DNA of 64,000 nt, taken from positions 1 through 64,000 of the forward strand of contig NZ_CP018192.1 in the NCBI RefSeq assembly GCF_001889525.1, in the 5' to 3' direction. The translations under genes were made by a program, and so were the position numbers. This stretch comes from Granulibacter bethesdensis (GTDB lineage Bacteria > Pseudomonadota > Alphaproteobacteria > Acetobacterales > Acetobacteraceae). Positions 1 to 8,905 of this stretch are shown piece by piece. The notes below the pieces were generated by a model. It did not search any database. It was not told the DNA's origin and saw only the letters and a list, made by a program, of their open reading frames with translations. How positions within the stretch are numbered: the first letter of the stretch is position 1; every line of letters starts with the position of its first letter.

Positions 1-153
1 GATTCATCGACAATGGTGCGACAGGGCCGGCCATCACAAAGCCGGGAACAAGGAGATATAACAGAGCCGGGTACACAGGGCAGAGGCTGGATGCAAGCCC
101 GCCATGTGCGCCACCGGCGTTTTCACCACAGCTGGGCAGTTCATAAAGACCCT

Positions 154-1575
154 ATGACCCAGCCACGCTCTTCCCGGCCAGTATCATCGAGAATACTGGC
201 GCTCATCGTCTCCGCTGCGCTGTTCATGGAGTTGATGGACGGAACCATTCTGGCCACAGCCCTGCCCCAGATGGCGCAGAGTTTTGACGTTGCCCCCCTG
301 CAAATGAGCGTGGCGCTGACGGCTTATCTCCTCAGCCTGGCAGTGTTCATCCCTGCATCGGGCTGGATGGCGGATCGCTTCGGCAGTCGCCGGATTTTCA
401 TGGGAGCCATTGCCTTGTTCGTAACCGGCTCGATGGTCTGTGGCATGGCAAATGCCCTGCCGGAAATGGTCATCGCCCGGCTGGTGCAGGGTGCGGGCGG
501 GGCCATGATGGTGCCGGTAGGACGGCTGTTACTGTTACGGAACGTGCCGCGCCATGAGCTGGTCTCCGCTATTGCGTGGATGACCATTCCGGCCACATTG
601 GGGCCTATTCTGGGGCCGCCGGTCGGGGGGTTTTTCACGACATGGCTGTCATGGCGCTGGATTTTCTACATCAATCTGCCCATCGGATTGATTGGCATGG
701 GTCTTGCGGCACGGTTTGTTCCCAATGTGACTGAGGCAGAGCTTCGTCCGCTTGATGTCAAGGGACTTTTGCTTTCAGGAACTGCCCTGGCCTGTCTGTT
801 ATGGGCCATGGAAACGCTCGGCAGAGGCCCGTCAGGCACAGATGGAAGGGCTCTGTCCAGCGCCGCCATTCTGACCCTGATCGGATTTGGCAGCGGATGG
901 CTGTATCTGCGCCATAGCAGGACTATCCCTCATCCGATCCTCAACCCGATGCTGATGCGTATCCGTACCTTCCGATTATCGGTATTGGGAGGCGCGTGCA
1001 GCCGGGTGGTGGCAGGAGCCATGCCGTTCCTGCTGCCCATGACGATGCAGCTCGGCATGGGCATGAGTGCCGCTGAAAGCGGATCACTGACCTTTGTCGG
1101 CGCTGCCGGTTCACTGTTGATCAGGCCATGGGCCGCCAGAATTTTACGCCGTTTTGGATTCCGGCGCGTGATGATCTGGAATGGCGCCCTGTCCAGTATG
1201 GCCGTGTTGCTCTGTGCGACATTTCAGCCATCATGGCCGCATGGATGGTTTTTTCTGGTGCTGGCTCCAGCCGGGCTGTTTCAGGCGCTTCAGTTCATTG
1301 CCTACAATACCATCGCCTATGCTGATGTCCCGCGTGAACGGATGAGTGAGGCCACCAGCTTCTACACGACGTTTCAGCAGATGACGCTGTCGGCCGGTAT
1401 CTGTATTGCCGGTATCTCCGTCAGCCTTTCCATGCTGGCAGGGCCACGTGCGCAGCCCGATATGACTGATTTCGCAACTGGCTTCGTTACCATTGCCGCC
1501 ATTTCGGCGCTGGCCATTCTCTGCGCATCCCGTCTCAACACCACGGATGGGCAAGATCTGAGTAGAAAAGCCTGA
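154..1575 (+). CDS. MFS efflux permease, DHA2 (EmrB/QacA) family
   Basis: Predicted 14-helix inner-membrane exporter of the DHA2 branch of the major facilitator superfamily, driven by the proton gradient; substrate unknown. Seen: the helix-1 signature MDGTILATALPQM (about residues 28-40), motif A G-W-M-A-D-R-F-G-S-R-R in the loop after helix 2 (residues 70-80), and a helix-5 LGPILGPPVGG stretch. Its 473 residues are usual for the family. The frame is open back to position 13, but the first 47 codons are rich in Arg, His and Gln and do not look like a membrane protein, so I start at ATG 154; ATG 91 is the alternative. It converges on hemE with 16 nt between stops. No membrane-fusion or outer-membrane partner gene is adjacent. 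Confidence 0.85.
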   Translation: MTQPRSSRPVSSRILALIVSAALFMELMDGTILATALPQMAQSFDVAPLQMSVALTAYLLSLAVFIPASGWMADRFGSRRIFMGAIALFVTGSMVCGMANALPEMVIARLVQGAGGAMMVPVGRLLLLRNVPRHELVSAIAWMTIPATLGPILGPPVGGFFTTWLSWRWIFYINLPIGLIGMGLAARFVPNVTEAELRPLDVKGLLLSGTALACLLWAMETLGRGPSGTDGRALSSAAILTLIGFGSGWLYLRHSRTIPHPILNPMLMRIRTFRLSVLGGACSRVVAGAMPFLLPMTMQLGMGMSAAESGSLTFVGAAGSLLIRPWAARILRRFGFRRVMIWNGALSSMAVLLCATFQPSWPHGWFFLVLAPAGLFQALQFIAYNTIAYADVPRERMSEATSFYTTFQQMTLSAGICIAGISVSLSMLAGPRAQPDMTDFATGFVTIAAISALAILCASRLNTTDGQDLSRKA

Positions 1576-1591
1576 CCTTGCCCGGCCCGTT

Positions 1592-2623
1592 TCAGATTTT
1601 TCTGATCAGGTTCAACAATTCGGCCACATGCTCCGGCGGTGTCTGTGGCACAATGCCATGGCCAAGATTGAAGATATGCGGATGTCCCGCCATAGCCTGA
1701 CGAATCGAGGATACTTCATGCCTCATGGCCTCTCCGCCCGCGAGTAGAGCCAAGGGATCGAGATTGCCTTGCAGCGCTATTTCCGCGGGCACCATTTTGC
1801 GCGCCATAGCCGGATCAACAGAAGTATCCATCCCAACCGCATTGACCCCGGTTTCTGAAGCATAATTCTGTAGCAATGTGCCAGCCAGCCTTGGAAAGCC
1901 GATCACCGGCACCGATGGATAGCGTGCTTTCAGCGCCGCAGTGATCTGGCGCGCCGGTGCAGTCACCCAACGGGCAAAACTGAGCGGAGACAGTAAACCG
2001 GCCCAGCTGTCGAACAGCATCAGCACTTCCGCCCCTGCTTTGACCTGCGCTGACAGATAAATGATGGTTGCTTCTGTCAGGCGGGCGATCAGACGGTCAA
2101 AAGCCTCGGGATTTGTGTAGGCGAAATGCCGGGTGCGGGGGAATTCTTTAGCACCCCCTCCATCGACCATGTAGCAGGAGACGGTAAACGGAGCGCCGGC
2201 AAACCCGATCAGTGTTGTTTCAGGATGCTGCTGCTGAAGCTGTTCCCGAACCCGTGTGACGGTTTCGATAATCGGTGCAATCCGCGGGATGAGCTGGCTG
2301 AAATCCAATCGGTCGATATCGGCTTCTTCAAGTTTCGGTAGTATGGGCCCTTCACCCTCGGCAAAATGCAGTCCGTAGCCCAAAGCCCATGGCAACATCA
2401 GAATATCGCTGAACAGAATGGCTGCATCCATTCCGAAACGGCGAATAGGTTGCAAGGTCACTTCCGCTGCCCATTCGGGATGGGTGGCAAGACCGAGAAA
2501 GCTGCCCGCTTTTGCTCTGACCTCCCGATATTCGGGCAGATACCGACCTGCCTGACGCATCAGCCAGACGGGAGGAACAGGGAGTACTTCACCACGGAGC
2601 ACGCGCAGGATCGGTTTGTTCAT
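1592..2623 (-). CDS. hemE: Uroporphyrinogen decarboxylase
   Basis: Cytoplasmic enzyme that removes four acetate carboxyl groups from uroporphyrinogen III to give coproporphyrinogen III in haem synthesis. Seen: the family N-terminal signature W-L-M-R-Q-A-G-R-Y-L-P-E-Y-R (residues 20-33), the FSDIL stretch with the substrate-binding Asp, the glycine-rich GFAGAPFT segment near residues 139-146, and a C-terminal LGHGI. The length of 343 aa is full. It reads away from the putative origin, which begins right at its start codon. hemE bordering oriC is a known alphaproteobacterial arrangement. Identification is firm. Confidence 0.97.
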   Translation of the reverse strand: MNKPILRVLRGEVLPVPPVWLMRQAGRYLPEYREVRAKAGSFLGLATHPEWAAEVTLQPIRRFGMDAAILFSDILMLPWALGYGLHFAEGEGPILPKLEEADIDRLDFSQLIPRIAPIIETVTRVREQLQQQHPETTLIGFAGAPFTVSCYMVDGGGAKEFPRTRHFAYTNPEAFDRLIARLTEATIIYLSAQVKAGAEVLMLFDSWAGLLSPLSFARWVTAPARQITAALKARYPSVPVIGFPRLAGTLLQNYASETGVNAVGMDTSVDPAMARKMVPAEIALQGNLDPLALLAGGEAMRHEVSSIRQAMAGHPHIFNLGHGIVPQTPPEHVAELLNLIRKI

Positions 2624-2682
2624 AAGACCTGCTTAAAAAGGATAAAGAAGAAAAGGAAAAGAGAGGGGAGTAGATAGAACCC

Positions 2683-2691
2683 TGTGGATAA
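2683..2691 (-). promoter_or_regulatory. DnaA box (perfect)
   Basis: TGTGGATAA on the plus strand, which is TTATCCACA on the minus strand, an exact match to the classical DnaA 9-mer. It faces the second perfect box 35 nt away. Confidence 0.8.
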
Positions 2692-2725
2692 CGTGGTACC
2701 CGGAATCCAGATTTTACTACGTACT

Positions 2726-2734
2726 TTATCCACA
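2726..2734 (+). promoter_or_regulatory. DnaA box (perfect)
   Basis: Exact TTATCCACA on the plus strand, inside the AT-rich part of the hemE-proximal intergenic region. Confidence 0.8.
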
Positions 2735-2779
2735 CCGAAAGATGCGTTTAAGTAACTGATAGATAAAGTGAAATAGCAT

Positions 2780-2788
2780 TTATCCAGA
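2780..2788 (+). promoter_or_regulatory. DnaA box (one mismatch)
   Basis: TTATCCAGA differs from the consensus TTATCCACA at one position. It has the same orientation as the box at 2726 and starts 54 nt further on. Confidence 0.55.
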
Positions 2789-2994
2789 AAACTTTTCACA
2801 TGGGTGTACGATTCATGCCCAGTACCTCTGATTCGTGAGCTTGTCCCCTTGTTTCGATACGCATGGTTTGCGACCTTGGCGGAAAGAGGGGTTATCCCCG
2901 TTACTACGGTAATTCACGACGGTCATTCAGGGCCGCACCTTCCGGACAGCACGCTGCTTGAGGATGGGCGGAGACAGGAAAATGGATTCGGGTC

Positions 2995-3846
2995 ATGACC
3001 ACACATCGCATGAATCTGCATCTGGTCTCCGATGCCACCGGAGAAACGCTTAATTCTATCGCCCGGGCCACTGTCTCTCAGTTTGAGCATGCACAGATCA
3101 TCTATCATCGCTGGTCGCTGATCCGGACCCGTTTTCAGCTTCATCGTGTTCTGGAAGGGATTGAGGCTGAACCCGGCCCGGTCCTGTCAACGCTGATAGA
3201 GCCGGGCTTGCGTAGTGAGCTGGAGAATTTCTGTTCGCGGATCGGCATTGCGGTGGTGCATGTGCTGGACCCGGTTCTGTCCTTGCTGCAACACCATATC
3301 GGGGAACAGGCAATAGCCCGACCCGGTCGCCAGTATGTGCTGGATGCCGATTATTTTCGCCGGATCGATGCCATGCATTTTGTGTTGGCTCATGATGATG
3401 GCCAGGCTCAGGTCGGGATCAATGAGGCCGATCTGTGTCTGGTCGGGGTATCACGATCCTCTAAAACGCCGACCTCGTTCTATCTTGCCAATCGCGGGGT
3501 CAAGGCAGCCAATATTCCGCTGGTTCCCGGCTTGCCGGAACCGCCCGGTCTGGAAGCGCCCATTGTACCCGTGATTGGCTTGACCATCGATCCTGAAGCC
3601 CTGATCGAAATTCGCCGCCACCGGCTCAAACTGATCGGTGGCCAGCCGAATGTGCAGCAGAATACCGCTTATGTTGATCTGGAGTCCGTCAAGGCCGAAT
3701 TGATCTGGGCGCGGCGTCTCTGTGCGCGGAAAGGCTGGCCAGTGATTGATGTCACCAGGCGTTCGATCGAGGAAACGGCGGCTACCGTGCTGCAACTGGT
3801 GGAGGCATGGCATGAACGGCGGCGGTCCTTGCCTCCTGGTGGCTAG
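2995..3846 (+). CDS. Pyruvate phosphate dikinase/PEP synthase regulatory protein (kinase-PPPase, DUF299)
   Basis: Member of the bifunctional serine/threonine kinase and pyrophosphorylase family that switches pyruvate phosphate dikinase or PEP synthase off and on by phosphorylating an active-site Thr with ADP. Seen: N-terminal [10 protein letters not shown] (residues 9-18) and the P-loop-like [10 protein letters not shown] (151-160), both typical of the family; length 283 aa is usual. ATG at 2995 is the first start; the Met at residue 6 is possible. It is the first rightward gene after the origin and is followed by maf after 45 nt. A control point on PEP supply is notable in a cell whose serine cycle consumes PEP (ppc at 57309). 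Whether the target is PpdK or PpsA cannot be told here. Confidence 0.9.
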   Translation: MTTHRMNLHLVSDATGETLNSIARATVSQFEHAQIIYHRWSLIRTRFQLHRVLEGIEAEPGPVLSTLIEPGLRSELENFCSRIGIAVVHVLDPVLSLLQHHIGEQAIARPGRQYVLDADYFRRIDAMHFVLAHDDGQAQVGINEADLCLVGVSRSSKTPTSFYLANRGVKAANIPLVPGLPEPPGLEAPIVPVIGLTIDPEALIEIRRHRLKLIGGQPNVQQNTAYVDLESVKAELIWARRLCARKGWPVIDVTRRSIEETAATVLQLVEAWHERRRSLPPGG

Positions 3847-3891
3847 CCGCGCCATAGCCGGATCCTTCATCTGTCAGGACGGAGCCATGTC

Positions 3892-4485
3892 ATGAAGCTG
3901 ATTCTTGCCAGCGCCTCTTCTGCCCGGCGGGCCATGCTCGCACAGGCGGGAATTGATGCGGACAGCATCCCGGCTGCTGTTGATGAAGATATGGTAAAGC
4001 AATCCATGCGGGCTGAAGGCGCTTCTGCCGCGGAGACGGCGACAGCTCTGGCCCATCTGAAGGCTGAGCGGATTTCGCGGCGCTATCCGGATTCTGTGGT
4101 CATCGGGTCCGATCAGCTGTTGGTCTGTGAAGACGCATGGTTCGACAAGGCCCCTGATCTGGAAAGTGCTCGCGCCCGGTTGCTGGATTTTCGGGGCAGG
4201 GCGCATCATCTCGTCACCTCGGTGGTCTGTGCCAAAGGGGGCAGCCGTATCTGGCATCACGTCGAGACGCCCTGCCTGCATATGCGCCGCTTCAGCGAGG
4301 ATTTCCTGAACTGGTATCTGGCACACGAGGGGGAGGCACTGCTGGGCAGTGTCGGGTGCTATCGGCTGGAAGGACCGGGTATCCAGTTGTTCGATCGTAT
4401 CGAGGGTGATTATTTTTCCATTCTTGGCATGCCTTTGCTGCCCTTGCTGGGCTTTCTGCGGCAGCATCAGGCTTTGACGGTATAG
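3892..4485 (+). CDS. maf: Maf-family nucleoside triphosphate pyrophosphatase
   Basis: Small cytoplasmic house-cleaning enzyme that hydrolyses non-canonical or modified nucleoside triphosphates to the monophosphate and pyrophosphate. Seen: N-terminal L-I-L-A-S-A-S-S-A-R-R (residues 3-13), the Maf signature, and the SDQLL segment near residue 75 with the metal-binding Asp. Length 197 aa is full. The gene order origin, DUF299, maf matches alphaproteobacteria. The Maf subtype (dTTP/UTP or m7GTP) is not assigned. Confidence 0.93.
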   Translation: MKLILASASSARRAMLAQAGIDADSIPAAVDEDMVKQSMRAEGASAAETATALAHLKAERISRRYPDSVVIGSDQLLVCEDAWFDKAPDLESARARLLDFRGRAHHLVTSVVCAKGGSRIWHHVETPCLHMRRFSEDFLNWYLAHEGEALLGSVGCYRLEGPGIQLFDRIEGDYFSILGMPLLPLLGFLRQHQALTV

Positions 4486-4524
4486 GAGGAAACCAGAGAG
4501 TCCTCAGGGTTTCCCTTGTCAAGA

Positions 4525-4551
4525 AAACGGCTGTGAGGAATACAGCCGTTT
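4525..4551 (+). promoter_or_regulatory. Hairpin with the ribosome-binding site in its loop, abutting the leuS start codon
   Basis: A perfect 10-bp inverted repeat: AAACGGCTGT at 4525-4534 and ACAGCCGTTT at 4542-4551, separated by the 7-nt loop GAGGAAT. The loop contains the only purine-rich Shine-Dalgarno-like sequence near leuS, and the right arm ends on the base before ATG 4552. No U-tract follows, so it is not an ordinary terminator. It looks like a translation-control element or an RNA cleavage site between maf and leuS; function is inferred. Confidence 0.6.
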
Positions 4552-7179
4552 ATGACCGACAGCATCACCGATCTCCAGAGCGATCAGCGCCCGGACCGTT
4601 CCTATGACTTTGCTGGCGCCGAACGGCGCTGGCAGTTGGCCTGGACCGAGCGGGCCTGCTTTACCGTTCCTGATGTGCCCGATCCGGGTACCAGAACCTA
4701 TTATGTCCTTGAAATGTTCCCGTATCCCAGTGGGCAGATCCATATGGGGCATGTGCGTAATTATACGCTTGGGGATGTGGTGGCACGTTACAAGCGTGCT
4801 CAGGGCTATCAGGTGTTGCATCCCATGGGATGGGATGCGTTCGGATTGCCGGCCGAGAATGCGGCGCGGGAACGCGGTGTGCATCCGGGGGAGTGGACCT
4901 GGAACAATATCGCCGCCATGCGTGGTGAATTGCAGCGCATGGGTCTGTCCATCACCTGGGAACGCGAATTCGCCACCTGTGACCCTTCCTATTATGGCCA
5001 TCAGCAGGCCCTGTTTCTCGATTTTTTGAAAAAAAATCTGGTGGAGCGCCGGGAGAGCTGGGTCAACTGGGATCCGGTCGATGAAACCGTGCTGGCCAAT
5101 GAACAGGTCATCGACGGCAAAGGCTGGCGCTCTGGCGCGCCGGTAGAGCGGAAGAAGTTGTCGCAGTGGTTCCTGCGTATCACCGACTATGCTGAAGAAT
5201 TGCTGGCAGGGCTGGATCAGCTCGATCGTTGGCCCGAGCGTGTCAGGGTCATGCAGTCGCGCTGGATCGGTCGCAGTGAAGGAGCCAGGCTCCGTTTTCC
5301 ATTGGTCGAGCCGCTGGGTGATCAGCGTGAGATCGAAGTTTATACCACCCGCCCTGACACGCTGTATGGCATGTCATTCGTGGCTATTGCTGCGGATCAT
5401 CCTGTTGCGGCAGCACTGGCGGCACATAATCCTGCTCTGGCTGCTTTCGTGGCTGAATGCCGCTCTCTTGGCACCAGTGAAGCTGCCATTGAAGCCGCCG
5501 AGAAACGCGGCTTCGATACTGGCTTAAGGGTCAGGCATCCTTTCTGTGACGAGACCTTCCCGGTCTGGATCGCAAATTTCGTGCTGATGGATTACGGCAC
5601 CGGCGCAGTCTTCGGCTGCCCGGCACATGATCAGCGCGATCTGGATTTCGCCCGCAAGTATGATCTCTCTGTCACGCCGGTGGTTTTGCCATCTGATCAG
5701 GATGCGACCAGCTTCACGATCGGCAGGAAGGCTTATGACGGAGATGGCATTCTTTTTAACTCCGGACCTTTTGATGGGCTGACCCCGGATGCGGCCAGAC
5801 GGGAAGCCATTATCCGGCTGGAAGCGATGGGTTGGGGGCAGGGTGTCACCAATTGGCGTCTGCGGGATTGGGGTGTCAGTCGACAGCGTTACTGGGGCTG
5901 CCCCATTCCTGTCATCCATTGCGATCATTGTGGTCCGGTTCCGGTGCCCGCCGATCAGCTGCCCGTTACTTTGCCCGAGGATGTGACCTTTGACCGTCCC
6001 GGCAACCCGCTGGATCATCATCCAAGCTGGAAGCATGTGACCTGCCCCTCCTGTGGTGCGGCAGCCGTGCGAGAGACCGATACTTTCGATACCTTTGTCG
6101 ACAGCTCCTGGTATTTCGCACGGTTTGCCAGCCCTCATGCGAATGTGCCTGTCCTCAAGGAAGCGGCGCAAAACTGGTTGCCGGTTGATCAGTATATTGG
6201 CGGGATTGAGCATGCCATCCTGCATCTGCTCTATGCCCGGTTCTTCACCCGGGCCATGGCCGATACCGGCCATGTACCCGTCAGAGAGCCGTTTGCCGGG
6301 CTGTTCACGCAGGGCATGGTGACGCATGAAAGCTATCGTGCTGCCGATGGACGCTGGCTTTCGCCAGTCGAGGTTACTCGTCATGGCGAGACGGTGGTCG
6401 AGACGGCAACCGGGGAACCGGTTCAGGTCGGTCGCGGTGAGAAAATGTCCAAATCCAAGCGCAATACCGTGGCACCGGGAGAAATCTTCGATCGCTACGG
6501 AGCCGATGCGGCGCGTTGGTTTATTCTCTCTGACAACCCGCCGGAGCGGGATATGGAGTGGACCGATGCCGGGGCTGTCGGTGCGTACCGATTTGTCCAG
6601 CGCCTCTATCGTCTGGCCGAGGCGGTTGCACGCACCGCAAAGGAGGAAACAAACCGGGATGATGCCTCGTCCGATGCGGCGATGACGTTACGGCGTATGA
6701 CCCACCGTACGGTGGCGGCCGTGACAGAGGCACTGGAGGGGTTCAACTTCAACGTTGCTGTGGCGCGGGTTTATGAATTCGCCAATGCTCTGACCGAAGC
6801 AGAAAAGAAGGCTGGCGAGCCGGGCATGACAGCGGCCCGGGTTGAGGCCATCACCCTGCTGTCACGAATCATCGCACCGATGATGCCGCATCTGGCAGAG
6901 GAAATGGCCGCACTGATCGAACAGGGGCCGAAGCTGGTTGCCGAGCAGGTCTGGCCATCTGCCGATCCTGCGCTGCTGGTGGTGCAGTCGGTCACCATAG
7001 CGATTCAGGTCATGGGCAAATTGCGCGCCACTCTGGACATTTCCCCCGATGCTGATCAGGACAGTGTCATTGCGCAGGCCGAAGCTGATCCGAATGTGAT
7101 GCGGGCGCTGGAAGGAAAGCGCGTCGTCAAGCGCATCTATGTTCCCAACCGCATCGTCAATTTCGTCATTGCCGGATAG
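4552..7179 (+). CDS. leuS: Leucyl-tRNA synthetase
   Basis: Class I aminoacyl-tRNA synthetase that charges tRNA-Leu. Seen: the HIGH-type motif as H-M-G-H (residues 64-67) after PYPSGQI, an editing (CP1) domain in the middle including TTRPDTLYG, the zinc-type CDHC and CPSCG clusters around residues 465-510, and the catalytic KMSKS loop (K-M-S-K-S-K-R-N, near residue 630). Length 875 aa is typical of bacteria. ATG 4552 is chosen because the conserved R-W-Q near residue 26 needs at least this N-terminus; the start is locked against a strong hairpin. lptE and holA follow in the same direction. Confidence 0.97.
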   Translation: MTDSITDLQSDQRPDRSYDFAGAERRWQLAWTERACFTVPDVPDPGTRTYYVLEMFPYPSGQIHMGHVRNYTLGDVVARYKRAQGYQVLHPMGWDAFGLPAENAARERGVHPGEWTWNNIAAMRGELQRMGLSITWEREFATCDPSYYGHQQALFLDFLKKNLVERRESWVNWDPVDETVLANEQVIDGKGWRSGAPVERKKLSQWFLRITDYAEELLAGLDQLDRWPERVRVMQSRWIGRSEGARLRFPLVEPLGDQREIEVYTTRPDTLYGMSFVAIAADHPVAAALAAHNPALAAFVAECRSLGTSEAAIEAAEKRGFDTGLRVRHPFCDETFPVWIANFVLMDYGTGAVFGCPAHDQRDLDFARKYDLSVTPVVLPSDQDATSFTIGRKAYDGDGILFNSGPFDGLTPDAARREAIIRLEAMGWGQGVTNWRLRDWGVSRQRYWGCPIPVIHCDHCGPVPVPADQLPVTLPEDVTFDRPGNPLDHHPSWKHVTCPSCGAAAVRETDTFDTFVDSSWYFARFASPHANVPVLKEAAQNWLPVDQYIGGIEHAILHLLYARFFTRAMADTGHVPVREPFAGLFTQGMVTHESYRAADGRWLSPVEVTRHGETVVETATGEPVQVGRGEKMSKSKRNTVAPGEIFDRYGADAARWFILSDNPPERDMEWTDAGAVGAYRFVQRLYRLAEAVARTAKEETNRDDASSDAAMTLRRMTHRTVAAVTEALEGFNFNVAVARVYEFANALTEAEKKAGEPGMTAARVEAITLLSRIIAPMMPHLAEEMAALIEQGPKLVAEQVWPSADPALLVVQSVTIAIQVMGKLRATLDISPDADQDSVIAQAEADPNVMRALEGKRVVKRIYVPNRIVNFVIAG

Positions 7180-7243
7180 GGTTCACAGGGTTGGGTAGCG
7201 GTCCGTCTGCGCGGTTGGCCGCAAAGAGGGAAAAGCTTTGATC

Positions 7244-7278
7244 CACGGGCTTGTCTGACGCACACAGACAGGCCCGTG
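7244..7278 (+). promoter_or_regulatory. 14-bp hairpin between leuS and lptE
   Basis: CACGGGCTTGTCTG (7244-7257) pairs with CAGACAGGCCCGTG (7265-7278) through 14 pairs, one of them G-U, around a 7-nt loop. No run of U follows, and lptE starts 18 nt later. It may reduce read-through, protect the upstream message or influence lptE translation; role not determined. Confidence 0.5.
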
Positions 7279-7296
7279 TGGGATAGGGAAAAGACC

Positions 7297-7857
7297 ATGG
7301 ACCTGAAACGCCGCACGCTACTGTCACTGGGTGGGTTGCTGCTGCTGCCTGGTTGTGGGTGGCATGCTGTCTATGCGCCGGGCAAGGACGGTGCCCTTTC
7401 CCCTGTTCAGGAGCAGCTCAGAGCTATCTCGGTGGCGCTGATCAGTGATCATAACGGCGTGCTGCTGCGTCAGGCATTGCAGAATCGCTTCGATTATACA
7501 GGCGGAAGCAAACTTCCTCGCTATGAGCTGTCGGTTTTTTATACCGTTAATAACGAGAGTGCCGGGATCATGCCCGATAACTCGACCACCCGGCTCAGGA
7601 TGCATGGGATCGCCAACTGGACCCTGACGGCTGACGATCTGAAAAAAACGATTTTGACCAAAGGACGTGCTTACACACTCGATGGCATTGATCTGTCGAA
7701 TGGTCAGTTCTTTGCCATGGATATCAATTCGGAAACGGTCCTGCGCCGTATGGCTGAGGAACTTGCCAACCAGATTACGCTTGATCTTGCCCAGTATTTC
7801 GAAAAAAAACAGGCAGATGAAGCAATAAAGCCCGTTGCTTCAGACAGCAAAGGCTGA
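7297..7857 (+). CDS. lptE: LPS-assembly lipoprotein LptE
   Basis: Outer-membrane lipoprotein that plugs the LptD barrel and helps insert lipopolysaccharide. Seen: a 20-residue signal with a basic start (MDLKRR), a hydrophobic run and a lipobox L-L-P-G-C, giving lipidated Cys20; then a beta-rich body with the sequence style of LptE (GCGWHAVYAP followed by alternating strands). Length is 186 aa. The frame opens at GTG 7276, but ATG 7297 places the signal peptide correctly and has GGGAAA upstream. The order leuS-lptE-holA is conserved in many proteobacteria and supports the call, since LptE diverges strongly in sequence. Confidence 0.85.
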   Translation: MDLKRRTLLSLGGLLLLPGCGWHAVYAPGKDGALSPVQEQLRAISVALISDHNGVLLRQALQNRFDYTGGSKLPRYELSVFYTVNNESAGIMPDNSTTRLRMHGIANWTLTADDLKKTILTKGRAYTLDGIDLSNGQFFAMDINSETVLRRMAEELANQITLDLAQYFEKKQADEAIKPVASDSKG

Positions 7858-7869
7858 GGTCCAGCCTGC

Positions 7870-8895
7870 ATGAAATTTGATGCACGTCAGGCGGAAGCAT
7901 TTTTGCGTCAGCCTGATCAGGCTGTGCGGGCTGTGCTGCTTTACGGGGATGATCATGGTTTGGTCCGTGAGCGCGGGACCAGCCTGACACGGCTGGTGGC
8001 AGGGCAGATTGATGATCCTTTTCGTGTTATCGAACTGGCCGCGGAACAGGCGGCCGATCTTCTCAATGAAATGGCGGGTCTGTCTCTGACGGGTGGCCGT
8101 CGTGTCATCAGAATCAGGGAAGCGGCCGACATTTTCGCTGCTCCCCTGCAGGCCGGTCTGGAGAGGCAGGGGGAAGCGCTGGTCATTCTGGAAGCAGGAA
8201 CATTGACGCCACGTTCCAGGCTTCGTGTGCTGGCTGAGAAAATGGCCAGTGCGGCCTCTATTGCCTGCTATCCGGATGAAGGCAGAAGCCTGTCCCAGAC
8301 CATTCAGGACTCTTTGGCCCGGGATCGTGTTTCCATTGAGGCTGATGCGCTGAAATGGCTCTGCGATCATCTGGGGGCTGATCGTGCCCTGACGCGGCGT
8401 GAAATCGACAAGCTTGCCCTGTATGTCGGTCAGGATGGAACCGCGACGATAGAGGCAGCACAGGCCTGTATTGGTGACCTCGCCGGATTATCACTGGAAG
8501 ATGCACTGTATGCGTCTGTCATCGGTGACATTGCAGGCGCTGAACGAGCCCTGTCGCTGGCTCTGGCGGAGGGTACGACCTCGATTGCCGTGGTCAGAAT
8601 GGCGCTTCAGCATATGCAGCGGCTTCGCAAGCTTCGTGCGGTGATGCAGGAAAACGGAACAAGCGCCGCTGAGGCTGTCAGGCAGGCAAAGCCTCCGGTT
8701 TTCTTCAAACGGGCCCCTGCTTTTACGAAGGCTCTGACGCTCTGGCGGGATGAGATGCTGGCCGCGATCTGCGACATGCTTTGGCAGGCCGAGAAAGCCT
8801 GTAAGCAGAGCGGTGCCCCTGATGAGATCATCTGTCGTCAGGCGGTGATGAGTATCGCTCTGCGGGCACGTCAGGCTGCTGCCAGAGGGGTTTAA
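7870..8895 (+). CDS. holA: DNA polymerase III delta subunit
   Basis: Clamp-loader subunit that opens the beta sliding clamp. Seen: full length (341 aa) with the family's overall plan, that is an N-terminal KFDARQAEAFL start, an ALLYGDDHGLV-like AAA+ fold opening near residues 20-32, and a C-terminal helical collar from about residue 215. The start lies 12 nt after the lptE stop, consistent with an operon. It converges on parB with only 10 nt between the stops. Confidence 0.92.
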   Translation: MKFDARQAEAFLRQPDQAVRAVLLYGDDHGLVRERGTSLTRLVAGQIDDPFRVIELAAEQAADLLNEMAGLSLTGGRRVIRIREAADIFAAPLQAGLERQGEALVILEAGTLTPRSRLRVLAEKMASAASIACYPDEGRSLSQTIQDSLARDRVSIEADALKWLCDHLGADRALTRREIDKLALYVGQDGTATIEAAQACIGDLAGLSLEDALYASVIGDIAGAERALSLALAEGTTSIAVVRMALQHMQRLRKLRAVMQENGTSAAEAVRQAKPPVFFKRAPAFTKALTLWRDEMLAAICDMLWQAEKACKQSGAPDEIICRQAVMSIALRARQAAARGV

Positions 8896-8905
8896 CAGGG
8901 GGGGG

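Larger units (their letters stand above)
2624..2994. other. oriC: Putative chromosomal replication origin (oriC)
   Basis: This 371-nt stretch between divergent hemE and the PPPK-regulator gene holds no convincing gene; a 64-codon open frame at 2804-2998 lacks any family resemblance. It is visibly more AT-rich than its surroundings at about 2700-2800. It carries two perfect DnaA boxes (2683-2691 on minus, 2726-2734 on plus), a one-mismatch box (2780-2788) and a weak TTATCCCCG (2892-2900). It also has four GANTC sites (2703, 2810, 2830, 2985), the CcrM methylation target in alphaproteobacteria. In Caulobacter the origin lies beside hemE and a gene of the same family as the one to the right. parAB and parS lie 6-12 kb away. 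Origin function is inferred. Confidence 0.8.

Noticed and set aside
1-153. Upstream extension of the MFS gene and an AAGGAG at about 50-55
   Set aside because: The AAGGAG has no start codon at proper distance in the MFS frame, and the extension is unlike a membrane protein. Position at the window edge prevents a better judgement.
2804-2998. A 64-codon frame inside the putative origin
   Set aside because: No ribosome-binding site or family resemblance; it overlaps the next gene's start and lies in an origin-like region.
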